Under the pieces are notes generated by a model, which was given only the letters and a program-made list of their open reading frames with translations, was not told the DNA's origin and made no database searches. Below are positions 20,546 to 31,847 of a DNA stretch of 64,000 bases, one piece after another. This stretch comes from Acidobacteriota bacterium (GTDB lineage: Bacteria; Acidobacteriota; Vicinamibacteria; Vicinamibacterales; UBA2999): assembly GCA_030697165.1 (NCBI GenBank), contig JAUYQQ010000022.1, forward strand, positions 186,001 to 250,000. The letters run 5' to 3'. The position numbers and the translations under genes were made by a program. Positions within the stretch are counted from its first letter, which is position 1; each line of letters begins with the position of its first letter.

Positions 20546-21421
20546 ATGGAGATGCACCAGCTGCGCTACTTCGCCAAGGTGGCCGAGCTCGGCAACGTGA
20601 CCCGCGCGGCCGAGGCCTGCCACGTCTCGCAGCCGTCGCTCAGCCAGCAGATTGCCAAGCTCGAGCGCGAACTCGGCCAGCCGCTGCTCGAGCGCCTGGG
20701 CCGCGGGGTGCGGCTGACCGAGGCCGGCCGGCTCTTCAGGCGCTACGCCGACCAGATCCTCAGCCTGACCGAGGACGCCCGCACCCGCGTGGCCGACACC
20801 CCGGACTCCGGCCGCATCGTCCTGGCCGCAATCCCCACGATCGCGCCGTACTTCCTGCCCGCGTTGCTGACCCGCTTCGCGAAGGAATGCCCGCAGGCGC
20901 AAGTTGAAATCGTCGAAGACACCACCAGCAACATCCTGCGACTGCTCGCCGAAGGCGATGCCGACCTGGCGATCGTGGCGTTGCCGATCCAAGCCGAACA
21001 CGTGCACACGAAGACGCTGTTCACCGAAGAACTGCTGGCCGTGCTGCCGAGCCGGCATCCGCTCGCGAAGAAGCCGAAGCTGGGCTTGAAGGACCTGGCG
21101 TCCGAACCGTTCGTGGTCCTGAACGAGGCGCACTGCCTCACCCGGAACACGATGAGCTTCTGCGAGCGGCATGCGGTATCGACCTTGATTACCGCGAAGA
21201 GCCACCAACTGCTGACCGTGCTGGAGCTGGTGCGGCTGGGACTGGGCGTGTCGTTGATCCCGGCGATGGCGGTACCCAAGGGGCGCGATCGCGGCCGCGT
21301 CTACCGGTCGCTCGGTGGTGACAAGCCATCGCGGACCGTCGCGCTTGCCTGGAACCGGATGCACTACCAGACCCAACTGTTCAAGCGGTTCGTGCAGTTT
21401 CTCTCGGAGCCTTCGGGCTGA
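20546..21421 (+). CDS. oxyR: Hydrogen-peroxide-sensing LysR regulator OxyR
   Basis: The 291-residue protein has an N-terminal LysR winged helix (residues about 3-60, QPSLSQQIAKLERELG) and an effector domain carrying both redox cysteines: Cys197 in AHCL and Cys206 in MSFC. They are nine residues apart, as in E. coli OxyR (Cys199/Cys208). Oxidation to a disulfide activates the family. Its position divergent from katG and the OxyR-like site in front of both genes support the assignment. GGAGAGG lies about 11 bases before the ATG. The start MHQLRYF two codons later is an alternative. Confidence 0.9.
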   Translation: MEMHQLRYFAKVAELGNVTRAAEACHVSQPSLSQQIAKLERELGQPLLERLGRGVRLTEAGRLFRRYADQILSLTEDARTRVADTPDSGRIVLAAIPTIAPYFLPALLTRFAKECPQAQVEIVEDTTSNILRLLAEGDADLAIVALPIQAEHVHTKTLFTEELLAVLPSRHPLAKKPKLGLKDLASEPFVVLNEAHCLTRNTMSFCERHAVSTLITAKSHQLLTVLELVRLGLGVSLIPAMAVPKGRDRGRVYRSLGGDKPSRTVALAWNRMHYQTQLFKRFVQFLSEPSG

Positions 21422-21449
21422 ACAGGTAAGCTCTTCCTGTGAGGACGAT

Positions 21450-22331
21450 ATGGCCCGGCCCAAAGAATTCCACGTTCTAGTTGCCTCTGATGGTTCCTTG
21501 TCGGCGACGGCGGCGGTGGTGAGCGCGCGGCGCTTCCCCTGGCCCGAGGCGACGCGGGCCTTCGTCGCCATTGCACGAGGGCGCGATGACCACCAGGCCC
21601 GCCCATCGGTGCGCGCCAGCCTGGATCGAGCGGCCGAGATCGTGGCCGAGAGCACGGTCGAAGCGCTGCGCGGGCGCTGGCCGGACGTTCGGGCCAAGGT
21701 CATCCCAGGACTGCCGGTCGATGCGATTGTCACGCGCGCGAAGGCGGTAGGCGCCGATGTGATCGTGCTCGGGTGGCGCGGGCACGGCGCGGTCCGGCGC
21801 TTGATGGCCGGCAGCGTTTCTCGTGGTGTCGTTCGCAGCGCACCGTGCTCGGTGCTGGTCGTGAGGCGCGCGGTGTCGCAGATCCAGAACGTCGTGATTG
21901 GGTTTGACGGCTCAGCACCGGCGAGGCGCGCCGTCGACCTGGTGGCCCGCCTGCAAGTGCCCACGGGCGGCCGCGTCACGCTGGTTACCGCTGCCGACAC
22001 CATGCGGGCGACGTCGAACAGCCTGCTGCCCGCGGATGTCCGCGGTGAGGTCGCGGCCGAAGTGGCGCGCATCAACCGGCGCCGGCTCGCCACCGCGCGC
22101 GCGCAACTGGCCACCGCCGGCAACACGCTTCGGGCGGCCGGCTGGAAGACGCAGGCGCGGATCACCACGCTCGACCCGTTGAAGAGCCTGCTGGCGGCGG
22201 TGTCTGACACGGATGCGACCCTGCTGGTGGTGGGTGCCAGAGGCGTGACGGGCCTCAAGCGACTGTTGCTGGGCAGCGTCGCCGAGGGCGCACTGGACCG
22301 CAGTCCGGCGCCGGTCTTGATCGTGCGGTGA
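21450..22331 (+). CDS. Tandem-domain universal stress protein
   Basis: The ATG at 21450 (GAGGA upstream) gives 293 residues with two Usp domains. The second carries the ATP-binding G-2x-G-9x-G(S/T) signature in [20 protein letters not shown]; the first has a variant [19 protein letters not shown] that also fits. Usp proteins bind ATP and help survival under starvation, oxidative and respiratory stress. It follows oxyR by 28 bp in the same direction and could be co-transcribed. The frame is open upstream inside oxyR, which is not a plausible start. Confidence 0.85.
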   Translation: MARPKEFHVLVASDGSLSATAAVVSARRFPWPEATRAFVAIARGRDDHQARPSVRASLDRAAEIVAESTVEALRGRWPDVRAKVIPGLPVDAIVTRAKAVGADVIVLGWRGHGAVRRLMAGSVSRGVVRSAPCSVLVVRRAVSQIQNVVIGFDGSAPARRAVDLVARLQVPTGGRVTLVTAADTMRATSNSLLPADVRGEVAAEVARINRRRLATARAQLATAGNTLRAAGWKTQARITTLDPLKSLLAAVSDTDATLLVVGARGVTGLKRLLLGSVAEGALDRSPAPVLIVR

Positions 22332-22374
22332 CGGACCGCACTTCTGTACGGAGTTGAAGGCAGGGAGGGATGCG

Positions 22375-23121
22375 ATGACCAACAAAGTGGCAATCGTCAC
22401 CGGCGGTGGCTCTGGACTCGGTGAAGCGATCGGCAAGATGCTTGGTGCGCGCGGGGTCAAGGTCGTGCTCACGGACATCAACCTGAAGGGCGCCGAGCGG
22501 GTCGCGGGCGAGATCCAGTCGGCTGGCGGCACCGCCAGCGCCGTCCAGCACGACACGGCCCGACCCGAAGACTCCGAGCGGATCGTGAACTACGCGCTCG
22601 ACGCCTACGGCGCGCTTCACTATGCCGTCAACAATGCCGGCATCGGCGGCGCACAGGCGCCGGCCGGTGAAGTGGATCTGGCGGATTGGCAGCGCGTGAT
22701 CAACATCAACCTGAACGGTGTGCTCTACGGCATGCGCTACCAGATTCCGGCCATGCTCACGACCGGTGCGGCCGAGTGCGCCATCGTCAACATGGCATCC
22801 ATTCATGGCACCGTGGCGGCCATCGGCAATGGCGCGTACACCGCCGCGAAGCACGGGGTGGTCGGGCTCACGAAGAACGCCGCCGCCGAGTACGGCCCCA
22901 AGGGACTGCGCGTGAACTGCGTCGGCCCCGCGTACATCGAGACGCCGCTGCTCGCGGGCCTGCCCGCTGAGATGAAGGCCGGACTGGTCGCCAGGCATCC
23001 GCTCGGGCGGCTGGGACGGCCGGATGAAGTCGCGCCGCTCGTGTGTTTCCTGCTCTCGAGCGAGGCCTCCTTCATTACTGGCGGGTACTACCTCGTCGAC
23101 GGGGGATACACGGCGGTCTGA
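22375..23121 (+). CDS. Short-chain dehydrogenase/reductase
   Basis: AGGGAGG precedes the ATG at 22375, giving 248 residues, normal for a classical SDR. Visible motifs are the cofactor loop TGGGSGLG (about 10-17), NNAG near residue 89, catalytic Ser in VNMASIHG, and the YTAAK pair near 156-160. After the second beta strand the loop begins with Asp (TDINLKG), which favours NAD+ over NADP+. The substrate is not inferable. It sits among stress genes with no pathway partners. Confidence 0.88.
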   Translation: MTNKVAIVTGGGSGLGEAIGKMLGARGVKVVLTDINLKGAERVAGEIQSAGGTASAVQHDTARPEDSERIVNYALDAYGALHYAVNNAGIGGAQAPAGEVDLADWQRVININLNGVLYGMRYQIPAMLTTGAAECAIVNMASIHGTVAAIGNGAYTAAKHGVVGLTKNAAAEYGPKGLRVNCVGPAYIETPLLAGLPAEMKAGLVARHPLGRLGRPDEVAPLVCFLLSSEASFITGGYYLVDGGYTAV

Positions 23122-23145
23122 ACCCTGTCATAGTGGACAGCCCAC

Positions 23146-23832
23146 GTGCCCACCCCCTTGATCGACTCCGAAGACCTGTTTCGCCTGGTCCAGTTCTTCG
23201 ACATCCTCGCGGCGGTGGTGTTTGCCGTCTCCGGCTCGCTCGTCGCGTCGCGCAAGGGCATGGACGTGATGGGGTTCATGTGGTTCGCCGTCATCACCGG
23301 TGTCGGCGGCGGCACCGTCCGGGACCTGATCCTGGACGTGCCGGTGTTCTGGGTCCAGAACCCGGTCCACGTCACGGCCTGTCTCGTCACCGCGGTCGTG
23401 ATGCACTTCGTGGCGCCGCGGGTCGAGTCACGCTACCGGACCTACCTCTGGTTCGATGCCTTCGGCCTGGCGCTCGTCACCATCGCCGGAACCGTCAAGG
23501 CGGCGGATGTCGGCGCGCCGGCGCTGGTGGCGATCGCGATGGGCGCGGTTACCGGCTCGGTCGGTGGCATCATTCGCGACACCATCGGTCACGTCCCGTC
23601 GATCCTGCTGGGCCACGAGATCTACATCACCGCCTCGGTGCTGGGTGCCTGTACCTACGTCGCGCTGAATGGAGCGGGCGTGGATCGCCTGGCCGCCATG
23701 ATCGCCGGCTTCGCGGCGGTCTTCACCGTGCGAGGCCTGGCGATCTGGTACGGGTGGACGTTGCCGGTATTCCGGGAATCGACCAAGCGGGAGCGTTGGA
23801 AGAGCCCCTCGCAGGAGGCCCGGGGAGACTAG
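23146..23832 (+). CDS. TRIC-type trimeric cation channel family protein
   Basis: The 228-residue protein starts at a GTG and has seven predicted membrane helices arranged as two similar halves. Each half contains a Gly-rich kink: VGGGTVRDLIL and VGGIIRDTIG. This is the bacterial TRIC (YadS/UPF0126) pattern, where trimers conduct K+ or Na+ and the kinked helices gate the pore. It follows the SDR gene by 24 bp. Given the number of cation systems in this window, a role in membrane potential or ion balance is reasonable but unproven. Confidence 0.87.
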   Translation: MPTPLIDSEDLFRLVQFFDILAAVVFAVSGSLVASRKGMDVMGFMWFAVITGVGGGTVRDLILDVPVFWVQNPVHVTACLVTAVVMHFVAPRVESRYRTYLWFDAFGLALVTIAGTVKAADVGAPALVAIAMGAVTGSVGGIIRDTIGHVPSILLGHEIYITASVLGACTYVALNGAGVDRLAAMIAGFAAVFTVRGLAIWYGWTLPVFRESTKRERWKSPSQEARGD

Positions 23833-23838
23833 CGGCGA

Positions 23839-24756
23839 TCAGGCCGCGGCCGCGAGCCGGGCCCCGTCGCGGACGGGCCCCCCGGCTCCGTTGGCGCGTG
23901 GCGGAACTGCGAGCACTGGACGTCCAGCGGTCCGCATCACGCGGGCGGTCGTCGATCCGAAGACCAGCCGTCCGATGGCGCTACGGTCCGTGACGGCCAT
24001 CAGGATCAGATCGGCATTGGTTTCGTTCGCCACGCGCGAAATCGCCGCGGCCGTGTGGCCGGTCACCACGCGGGCATGAACACGACCTGAGGTCGAGGCA
24101 TTCGCCGGGATGATCGCCGGGATTCGGCGCCACGCGTCGCGGGCGAGTTGCCGTTGATACTCCGGCTCCATCAAGTGATACGCATAGCGCGAAACGCTCT
24201 CGGGTGGCACACTGGGCAGCACGTGCACCACGGTGACCCGGCTGGTCCCCTTCGCCATGGCGAGTGCTCGTTCGACGGCCTCGCTCGAGCCCTTGCCGAA
24301 GTCAACCGCCACCAGGATGTTCTTGAACGGCGCCGTCGCGTCGGTCACCTGGTCGGACGCCGCCGGCACGACCAGGACGGGTTGGGTCGCTGCGAAGGCT
24401 ACCGTCTCGGCCACCGATCCGAACCGGAACCGGTCGAATGCCGATCGCGCGCTCGTCCCCAACACGATCAGATCGGGCCGCCGCGCGCTCGCGTGGAGCA
24501 GGATCACGCCGGCCGGATCGCCGTGCTGCACGCTGACCTTGAAGCGCACCCCGGCCGCTTGCGCGGCGGCGCGCAACGAGGCGACGAGCGCGGTGCGCTC
24601 GCGCGCCTCCCATCCGAATCCCCGGTCGGTCGGCACGGCGTGGACGGCCGTGAGTTCGGCGTCATGCACGCGGCTGAGCGCGACGGCGTGATCGAAGGCC
24701 GCCCGCGCGGGCTTCGAGAAATCGACGGCGGTCATTACACGATGAAGCGTGGTCAC
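23839..24756 (-). CDS. Tandem-domain universal stress protein
   Basis: I choose the GTG at 24756 because AAAGGAG lies 8 bases upstream; a GTG at 24801 would add 15 unlikely residues. The 305-residue product has two Usp domains, each with an ATP-loop signature: LGTSARSAFDRFRFGSVAE and MAVTDRSAIGRLVFGSTTA. The second has Val-Thr in place of the usual first Gly, a possible loss of nucleotide binding. It converges with the TRIC gene (7 bp) and follows a small CxxxCPH protein gene on the same strand. Confidence 0.85.
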   Translation of the reverse strand: MTTLHRVMTAVDFSKPARAAFDHAVALSRVHDAELTAVHAVPTDRGFGWEARERTALVASLRAAAQAAGVRFKVSVQHGDPAGVILLHASARRPDLIVLGTSARSAFDRFRFGSVAETVAFAATQPVLVVPAASDQVTDATAPFKNILVAVDFGKGSSEAVERALAMAKGTSRVTVVHVLPSVPPESVSRYAYHLMEPEYQRQLARDAWRRIPAIIPANASTSGRVHARVVTGHTAAAISRVANETNADLILMAVTDRSAIGRLVFGSTTARVMRTAGRPVLAVPPRANGAGGPVRDGARLAAAA

Positions 24757-24804
24757 GATCGGGCTCCTTTCGGACGACTGGGTTTCCTTGATGCCGTTCA
24801 CGGC

Positions 24805-25080
24805 CTAGCCCTCCCGGTTCGGCGACGTCCCGGCGCCGAGGGCGCGCGTTCGCAGAAACGTCAACTCGCTCGCCTTGTCGCCGAGCGTCGCCGCGGCTTC
24901 CCGCCACAGCGTGGCCGCTTCGACGTGCGGGCACTCGTCGTTACAGAGGTCGGCGGTCGGATTCAAGCGCAGGCGGCGCTCGTGGTTCACCATCGCGTCG
25001 TGCCACGCCACCAGGCGGGCGCGCAACGAGTCGGCGTCGGTGGTGTCATTTCCCAAACCGGCAATGGCATACGGACTCAT
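24805..25080 (-). CDS. Small protein of unknown function with a CxxxCPH motif
   Basis: GAGGTGA precedes the ATG at 25080. The 91-residue product is largely helical, with a central DLCNDECPHVEAATLW segment whose two Cys and His could bind a metal or form a redox pair. There is no signal peptide or membrane helix. It lies 48 bp upstream of the Usp start on the same strand and is probably co-transcribed, so a stress-associated accessory role is likely. I do not recognise a named family. Confidence 0.55.
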   Translation of the reverse strand: MSPYAIAGLGNDTTDADSLRARLVAWHDAMVNHERRLRLNPTADLCNDECPHVEAATLWREAAATLGDKASELTFLRTRALGAGTSPNREG

Positions 25081-25248
25081 CTCTAATCACCTCGTGCGGC
25101 ACCGCGTGCCGCTGGCTGAAACGTTCGAACCGCGTTAGTCAGAGTGGTCCGCGCAGCTGTACGCTTGCCCACCTCCGCGTATACCGCGGCAGGTGGGCGA
25201 GTCAGGTTGGACCGGGTGCTGTTGCCGTTAGGTACGGCGGGTGGAACA

Positions 25249-25272
25249 GGCGGTGTCGCTGCCGACACCGCC
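25249..25272. terminator. Strong hairpin, terminator or leader element
   Basis: GGCGGTGTCG-CTGC-CGACACCGCC is a perfect 10-bp stem with a 4-nt loop. It lies 130 bp after the glutamate-synthase-like gene and 169 bp before the small-protein start on the reverse strand. There is no U-run on either strand. Confidence 0.5.
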
Positions 25273-25360
25273 CCCGCAAAGGCTGGTGTCGGGCATTCTC
25301 GTGATGGGCAGCGACATGATTGATGCTCTGCCACATACACAGCAAGTTGCGGGCCAGCCT

Positions 25361-25385
25361 GAATCAGGCTGAATCAGGCTGATTC
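25361..25385. repeat. 10-bp tandem repeat GAATCAGGCT
   Basis: Two exact units of GAATCAGGCT and a partial third (GATTC) follow a CCT, so each unit boundary makes the palindrome CCTGA-A-TCAGG. It lies 17 bp beyond the stop of the reverse-strand glutamate-synthase-like gene and may form alternative small hairpins in its 3' end. Confidence 0.7.
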
Positions 25386-25401
25386 CCGGTCGAGGAGGCT
25401 T

Positions 25402-26949
25402 TCACTTTGAAACGAGCGTTTCCATTTGCAATGTCCGGCCCAGAGCCACAGGCTGGTCTGGCGCGTTTCGCCAGGCCGTCCTGGCCGGCTGCGAACGGGT
25501 CGTCGGGTACGGGAACAGATCGGCGAGCGACTTTCTGACGCCCGGCGAGATGTTCATGACGACGTGGCCGCGATGAAGTTGACCGGGATGGGTCAACCCG
25601 CACGCGTGCGTGATCATCTGCAGGTCGCGCTCGAGCGCCAGCGCGTAGTTGCCGACCCTGACGCCCTTGTCCGCCGGATCCAGTCCCGATTGCAGCCACT
25701 GGTTTTGCGTGGTGACACCTGCCGGGCAGGTGTTGGTGTGGCAGCGCAGCGCCTGGATGCAGCCAATCGAGAACAGGAACCCGCGACCGATGTGAACGAG
25801 ATCCGCGCCGAGCGCGAGATGCGTGGCGACGTCGCCGCCGGTCGCGATCTTGCCCGAGGCGATCAGGGCAATGTCGTGGCGTAATCCTTCGCGACGAAGC
25901 GCGTTGTCGACGGCAATGAGCGCGTCGACCAGGGGCAGGCCGACGTAGTCGGCCAACGCCAGCGGCGCAGAGCCGGAGCCGCCCTCGTTGCCGTCGACGG
26001 CGATGAAGTCGGGGCCATCGCCGCGCTGGCGAATCTCGCGGCACAGCTCGTCGACTTCAGCGGCGGCGCCCACCACCATCTTGAGTCCGACGGGTTTTCC
26101 CGTCAGCCGCCGAACCCGCTCGATGAAGTCCAGCAGCGACGCGGCATCGTCAAATTCTTCGAAGCGGTTCGGTGACTGGCAGTCGATACCCATGGGGATG
26201 CCGCGAATCTCGGCGATCTCCCTGGTGATCTTCTCCTTCGGCAGCATCCCGCCTTTCCCGGGCTTGGCGCCCTGGGCCAGCTTGATCTCCACCATCTTCA
26301 CCTGCGGCAGCGCCAGGATCGCGGCGGCCTTGGCGTCGTCGAATCGGCCGTCGGGTGTGCGGCAGCCGAACTTCGCCGGCCCAATCTGGTACAGGATGTC
26401 GGCGCCGCCCTCCACGTGATAGGGCGAGAGCGAGCCCTCGCCGGTGCTCATGTAGGCCTCCGCCATCCGGGCGCCCCTCGAGAGCGCGCGGACCGCGTTG
26501 GGCGAGAGGGCGCCGTAGCTCATGCCCGAGATGTTGGCGAATCGCCGGGGCTGGTAGGGCTGCGCCCGCTTCGCGCCGATCAGTCTCGGACGCGGCAAAT
26601 CGGCCCCGGTCGCATCGGCGGACTTGAGGGTTGGGTACAGCGACGGCACGATGTGCATCCGCCCCGGTTCGTTGTGATCAACCTGGGAGCCGAATCCAAT
26701 CAGGTTGTTTTGCCCCTTGGCAGACGCGTAGACCCACGACCGCGTGACACGGTTGTACGGCCGCTCTTCGCGGTCACCCGCAAAGAAATATTGCCGCAGC
26801 GGCGGCCCCATCTCCTCGAGGAAGTAGCGGAGGTGACCGATCACCGGGAAGTTTCGCGTCACCGCGTGGCGGCGCTGCGTCAGATCGCGAACCGCGATCG
26901 CGGCCACACCGAAAACAAGAACGCCGAGCGCCACCCACATCATGTTCAC
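25402..26949 (-). CDS. FMN-binding glutamate synthase-family membrane protein
   Basis: The 515-residue protein has an N-terminal membrane helix (MWVALGVLVFGVAAIAV) and then a GltB-like FMN domain: ANISGMSYGALSPNAV, STGEGSLSPYH, VEIKLAQGAKPGKGG, AVDGNEGGSGSAP, and ALGADLVHIGRGFLF. The iron-sulfur motif CIQALRCHTNTCPAGV retains three cysteines. The glutaminase and hinge domains of true glutamate synthase are absent, so it is a stand-alone FMN/Fe-S oxidoreductase of unknown substrate attached to the membrane. It is divergent from the sigma-54 activator gene with 159 bp between the starts, and so is a possible target of that activator. Confidence 0.87.
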   Translation of the reverse strand: MNMMWVALGVLVFGVAAIAVRDLTQRRHAVTRNFPVIGHLRYFLEEMGPPLRQYFFAGDREERPYNRVTRSWVYASAKGQNNLIGFGSQVDHNEPGRMHIVPSLYPTLKSADATGADLPRPRLIGAKRAQPYQPRRFANISGMSYGALSPNAVRALSRGARMAEAYMSTGEGSLSPYHVEGGADILYQIGPAKFGCRTPDGRFDDAKAAAILALPQVKMVEIKLAQGAKPGKGGMLPKEKITREIAEIRGIPMGIDCQSPNRFEEFDDAASLLDFIERVRRLTGKPVGLKMVVGAAAEVDELCREIRQRGDGPDFIAVDGNEGGSGSAPLALADYVGLPLVDALIAVDNALRREGLRHDIALIASGKIATGGDVATHLALGADLVHIGRGFLFSIGCIQALRCHTNTCPAGVTTQNQWLQSGLDPADKGVRVGNYALALERDLQMITHACGLTHPGQLHRGHVVMNISPGVRKSLADLFPYPTTRSQPARTAWRNAPDQPVALGRTLQMETLVSK

Positions 26950-27042
26950 GACCCATCACAAAGCAACATTTGTTCCATCAAGTTCTGTGATGAATGTGGG
27001 GTTGCGCGGTAGTCGGCGGGCGCTTTCAAGACGAATCGCGGC

Positions 27043-27057
27043 ATTTCAAGTTGAAAT
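27043..27057. promoter_or_regulatory. Palindrome ATTTCAA-G-TTGAAAT in a divergent promoter region
   Basis: A perfect 7-bp-arm inverted repeat lies 52 bp upstream of the sigma-54 activator start and about 94 bp from the divergent glutamate-synthase-like start. A lone half-site TTTCAAG occurs at about 27024. A second inverted repeat, ACAAA-N6-TTTGT, lies at 26958-26973. The first could be the activator's own upstream binding site. Confidence 0.45.
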
Positions 27058-27108
27058 CTCAGACGCCACCGGCGCCGTTCCCGGCGATATGATTGGCCTG
27101 GGCCTGAT

Positions 27109-28797
<1,689 letters not shown>

Positions 28798-28801
28798 CCC
28801 C

Positions 28802-31501
28802 TTGATCACGGTCCTGATCCTTTCGCCATTTGCCGTCGCGCTGATCGCGGGATGGCTCGTCAGCCGCTATCCCCGCACCGCGCCCTTCACGGCGGCCTGG
28901 CCGGCTCTTCTCGCCGTGGCCCTGGCGGCCGAATTTGGCGCAGTCATGGAGACCGCCAGCCGTGTGGTCGAGCTGGCGTGGGCGCCGTCGCTCGGGCTGT
29001 CGCTGTCGTTCCACCTCGACGGTTTGGGGCTGCTGTTCGCGCTGCTGATCACCAGCATCGGGACCCTGGTCATCCTCTACGCCAGCGAGTACCTCGACGG
29101 CCACCCTCAGGCGGGTCGCTTCTATGCGTCGCTGTTCGCCTTCATGGGCGCGATGCTTGGCGTCGCGCTGAGCGACAACATCATCACGTTGTTCGTCTTC
29201 TGGGAGTTGACCGGGTTCACCTCCTTCATGCTCATCGGCTTCGAGCACGAACGGGCCGAGGCGCGATCGGCGGCGTTGCAAGCGTTGATCGTGACGGGCG
29301 CCGGCGGCCTGGCGCTGCTTGGCGCCGGCGTGCTGCTGACGGGGGTGACCGGGACCAGCAGTCTCGCGGCGATGGCCGCGAGCGAGCTGTCCGTCGCGGC
29401 CCATCCGCTCTATGCCGTGATCGCGACGCTGGTGTTGCTTGCCGCCTTCACCAAGTCGGCGCAGGTGCCGTTTCATTTCTGGCTGCCGAACGCGATGGCG
29501 GCGCCGACGCCGGTCAGCGCCTATCTGCACTCGGCCACCATGGTGAAGGCTGGTGTCTACCTGATCGCGCGGATGACGCCGATCCTTGGCGCGACGGCGT
29601 TGTGGACGACGACGGTCACGGCCGTGGGCGCGGCGACCATGCTGCTTGGCGCCTATCGGTCGGTACCGGAGACCGACCTGAAACGCATCCTTGCCTACTC
29701 GACGGTCAGCGCGCTCGGCGTGCTGACCATGCTCCTCGGTGTGGGCACCCGCGAGGCGATCGCGGCCGCGCTCGTCTACCTGGTCGCACATGCCTGCTAC
29801 AAGGGCGCGCTGTTCCTGGTGGCAGGCGCGATCGACCACGAAACCGGTACGCGTGACATCACGGTGTTGGCGGGATTGCGAAAATCGATGCCGCTGACCG
29901 CTATGGCGGGCGGCGCCGCCGCGCTCTCGATGGCCGGTGTGCCGCTGATGCTTGGCTTCGTGGCCAAGGATGGGGCCTACGAAGCGTTGCTTCATGGCGG
30001 GGGCGGGTCGGTGTGGTTGCTGGCACTGACCGTGGCTGCCAGTATTGGCCTTGGCCTGGCCGGACTCGTGGCCGGCGTGCTGCCGTTTCGCGGTGCCGCG
30101 TCGGGCGAGACGGGGCATGAACCGCCGTGGCGGCTGTGGCTGCCGCCGTTCATCCTGGCGCTCGGCGGCGTGATCGCCGGCCTCGCGCCGGGGATCCTGA
30201 ACGCGCCGCTCTCCGCCGCGGCGGGGGCGACCCTGGGGGCGCCGTTCGAACTGTCGCTGGCGGTATGGCACGGCTGGTCGCCGGTCGTGTGGCTCGGTGG
30301 GCTGACGTTGCTCGGCGTGGCTGCCGCCTACGCCTGGCGCGATGGCATTCGTCGCGTCGCGCGGCGGCCGGCCGTCGGCACCGAGGCGCTCTACACCGGG
30401 GCCCTCTCGACCCTGGATGCGGTCAGCCGGGTGATCGGCCCGCTCCTGCATAGCGCCTCGCTGCGATCGTACGTGATGGTGATTGTGGCCACGACCATGG
30501 TCGTCGGGGGGACGGCGCTCGTCGGCGGACCCGGTCTCCACCTGCCGACGGCTCCAACCAGCATCCGCTGGCACGAACTCATCGTGATCGTGGTGATCAT
30601 GACGGGCGCGATCGCGGCCGCGGTCGCGACCTCCACCATGGCGGCGGTCCTCTCACTGGGCGTCGTCGGTTACGGCGTGGCCCTGACGTTCCTGATCTAT
30701 GGCGCTCCCGACCTGGCCATGACGCAGTTCTCGGTCGAGACGCTCACGGTGCTGATCTTCGTGCTGGTGTTCAGGCATTTCAGGAACCTGGATGCGCTGT
30801 CGTCCACGCTGGTCCGCTCCCGCGACGCCGCGATCGCCGCCGGCATCGGCACCTTCGTGGGCGCGATGGTGTTGCTGGTGTCGACGACCGAGACCGCGCC
30901 TGGGCTGCGAGAGTACTTTGTCAGGTTCGCGCCGACGCTCGGCCATGGCCGGAACATCGTGAACGTCATCCTGGTTGACTTCCGTGGGTTCGACACGCTG
31001 GCCGAGATCACGGTGCTGGCCACCGCCGCCATCGGCGTTCGCGCGCTGATGCGGATGTCGGCCGCCGGGCCGGCCGAACCCGAATCGCGTCCGATTCAGT
31101 TTGATACCTCGCCGATCTTCCGCACCGCCGCCCGCCTGCTCATGCCGCTGCTCCTGCTGTTTGCCGTGTTCCTGCTGCTGCGCGGCCACAACGAACCCGG
31201 CGGCGGGTTCGTCGGCGGGTTGGTCGCGGCGGCGGCGTTCGCGCTGTACTTGATCGCCCACGGCGTGGCGCGGGCCCGTCGCGCGCTGCTGGTGCAGCCC
31301 ATGACCCTGCTCGGCGCCGGCTTGCTGATCGCGGCCGTCAGCGGCGTCCCGGCGGCGTTTCGCGGGCAACCCTTCCTGACGGCGCAGTGGCTGCAGGGGC
31401 CCGTGGCGCTTGGCACCCCGGTGATGTTCGACATCGGGGTGTTCCTGGTGGTCGCGGGCGTGGTGTTGATGATGATCTTCGGCCTGGCGGAGGAGTCCTA
31501 G
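28802..31501 (+). CDS. mrpA: Mrp Na+/H+ antiporter subunit A fused to subunit B
   Basis: This 899-residue protein starts at TTG (28802). Residues about 1-740 are the NuoL-like MrpA with many helices, including the conserved [15 protein letters not shown] and [36 protein letters not shown] region, whose Lys and His residues line the proton path. Then come a DUF4040-like segment ([14 protein letters not shown]) and, from about residue 760, an MnhB domain ([12 protein letters not shown]). The A-B fusion defines group-2 Mrp operons. The complex exchanges external H+ for internal Na+ and supports alkaline and salt tolerance. The sigma-54 activator gene ends 4 bp upstream. Confidence 0.93.
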   Translation: MITVLILSPFAVALIAGWLVSRYPRTAPFTAAWPALLAVALAAEFGAVMETASRVVELAWAPSLGLSLSFHLDGLGLLFALLITSIGTLVILYASEYLDGHPQAGRFYASLFAFMGAMLGVALSDNIITLFVFWELTGFTSFMLIGFEHERAEARSAALQALIVTGAGGLALLGAGVLLTGVTGTSSLAAMAASELSVAAHPLYAVIATLVLLAAFTKSAQVPFHFWLPNAMAAPTPVSAYLHSATMVKAGVYLIARMTPILGATALWTTTVTAVGAATMLLGAYRSVPETDLKRILAYSTVSALGVLTMLLGVGTREAIAAALVYLVAHACYKGALFLVAGAIDHETGTRDITVLAGLRKSMPLTAMAGGAAALSMAGVPLMLGFVAKDGAYEALLHGGGGSVWLLALTVAASIGLGLAGLVAGVLPFRGAASGETGHEPPWRLWLPPFILALGGVIAGLAPGILNAPLSAAAGATLGAPFELSLAVWHGWSPVVWLGGLTLLGVAAAYAWRDGIRRVARRPAVGTEALYTGALSTLDAVSRVIGPLLHSASLRSYVMVIVATTMVVGGTALVGGPGLHLPTAPTSIRWHELIVIVVIMTGAIAAAVATSTMAAVLSLGVVGYGVALTFLIYGAPDLAMTQFSVETLTVLIFVLVFRHFRNLDALSSTLVRSRDAAIAAGIGTFVGAMVLLVSTTETAPGLREYFVRFAPTLGHGRNIVNVILVDFRGFDTLAEITVLATAAIGVRALMRMSAAGPAEPESRPIQFDTSPIFRTAARLLMPLLLLFAVFLLLRGHNEPGGGFVGGLVAAAAFALYLIAHGVARARRALLVQPMTLLGAGLLIAAVSGVPAAFRGQPFLTAQWLQGPVALGTPVMFDIGVFLVVAGVVLMMIFGLAEES

Positions 31502-31502
31502 G

Positions 31503-31847
31503 TTGGAAGCGCTGCTGGCCATTGCCTCTGGTGTTCTGTATGCCGCCGGCATCTACCTGATGCTGCGCCGCCGCCTGGCGCAGCTGATCATCGGGCTGGG
31601 TTTGCTGTCGAACGGGACCAACCTGCTGATCTTTTCCGCCGGCAGCCTCACGCGGTCCCGGCCGCCCGTCATTCCGGCCGGCGCGGTGGCACTGGCAGAG
31701 CCCTACGCCGATCCCGTTCCGCAAGCACTGGTCCTCACCGCGATTGTGATCGGTTTCGGTTTGCTCGCCTTCCTGCTGGTGCTGGCGCACCGGGTGCATG
31801 CCACCGCGGGGACCGATGACGTGGACGAGGTCGGCCGGACGCCATGA
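31503..31847 (+). CDS. mrpC: Mrp antiporter subunit C
   Basis: A 114-residue NuoK-like protein with three helices, read from a TTG at 31503 one base after the mrpA stop. The conserved segments YLMLRRRLAQLIIGLGLLSNGTNLLIF and PVPQALVLTAIVIGFG are those of MnhC/MrpC. It couples the MrpA and MrpD modules in the membrane complex. Its stop overlaps the mrpD start by 4 bp (ATGA). Confidence 0.92.
   Translation: MEALLAIASGVLYAAGIYLMLRRRLAQLIIGLGLLSNGTNLLIFSAGSLTRSRPPVIPAGAVALAEPYADPVPQALVLTAIVIGFGLLAFLLVLAHRVHATAGTDDVDEVGRTP

Larger units (their letters stand above)
25081..25401. other. Intergenic region with hairpin and 10-bp repeat
   Basis: These 321 bases lie between a Usp-operon start and the end of the glutamate-synthase-like gene, both on the reverse strand. 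I see no convincing gene. It holds a strong hairpin (25249-25272) and a short tandem repeat (25361-25385) near the 3' end of the reverse-strand gene. Confidence 0.6.

Noticed and set aside
23839-24801. GTG at 24801 as start of the Usp gene
   Set aside because: It has no ribosome site and adds a poorly structured 15-residue head, whereas GTG 24756 has AAAGGAG at the right distance.
25083-25340. 85-residue reverse frame
   Set aside because: It has Cys/Pro/Ala-rich composition, no ribosome site and contains the strong hairpin at 25249-25272.
27058-27108. Sigma-54 promoter before the sigma-54 activator gene
   Set aside because: I searched for GG-N10-GC with TGGC and TTGC contexts and found only poor partial matches.
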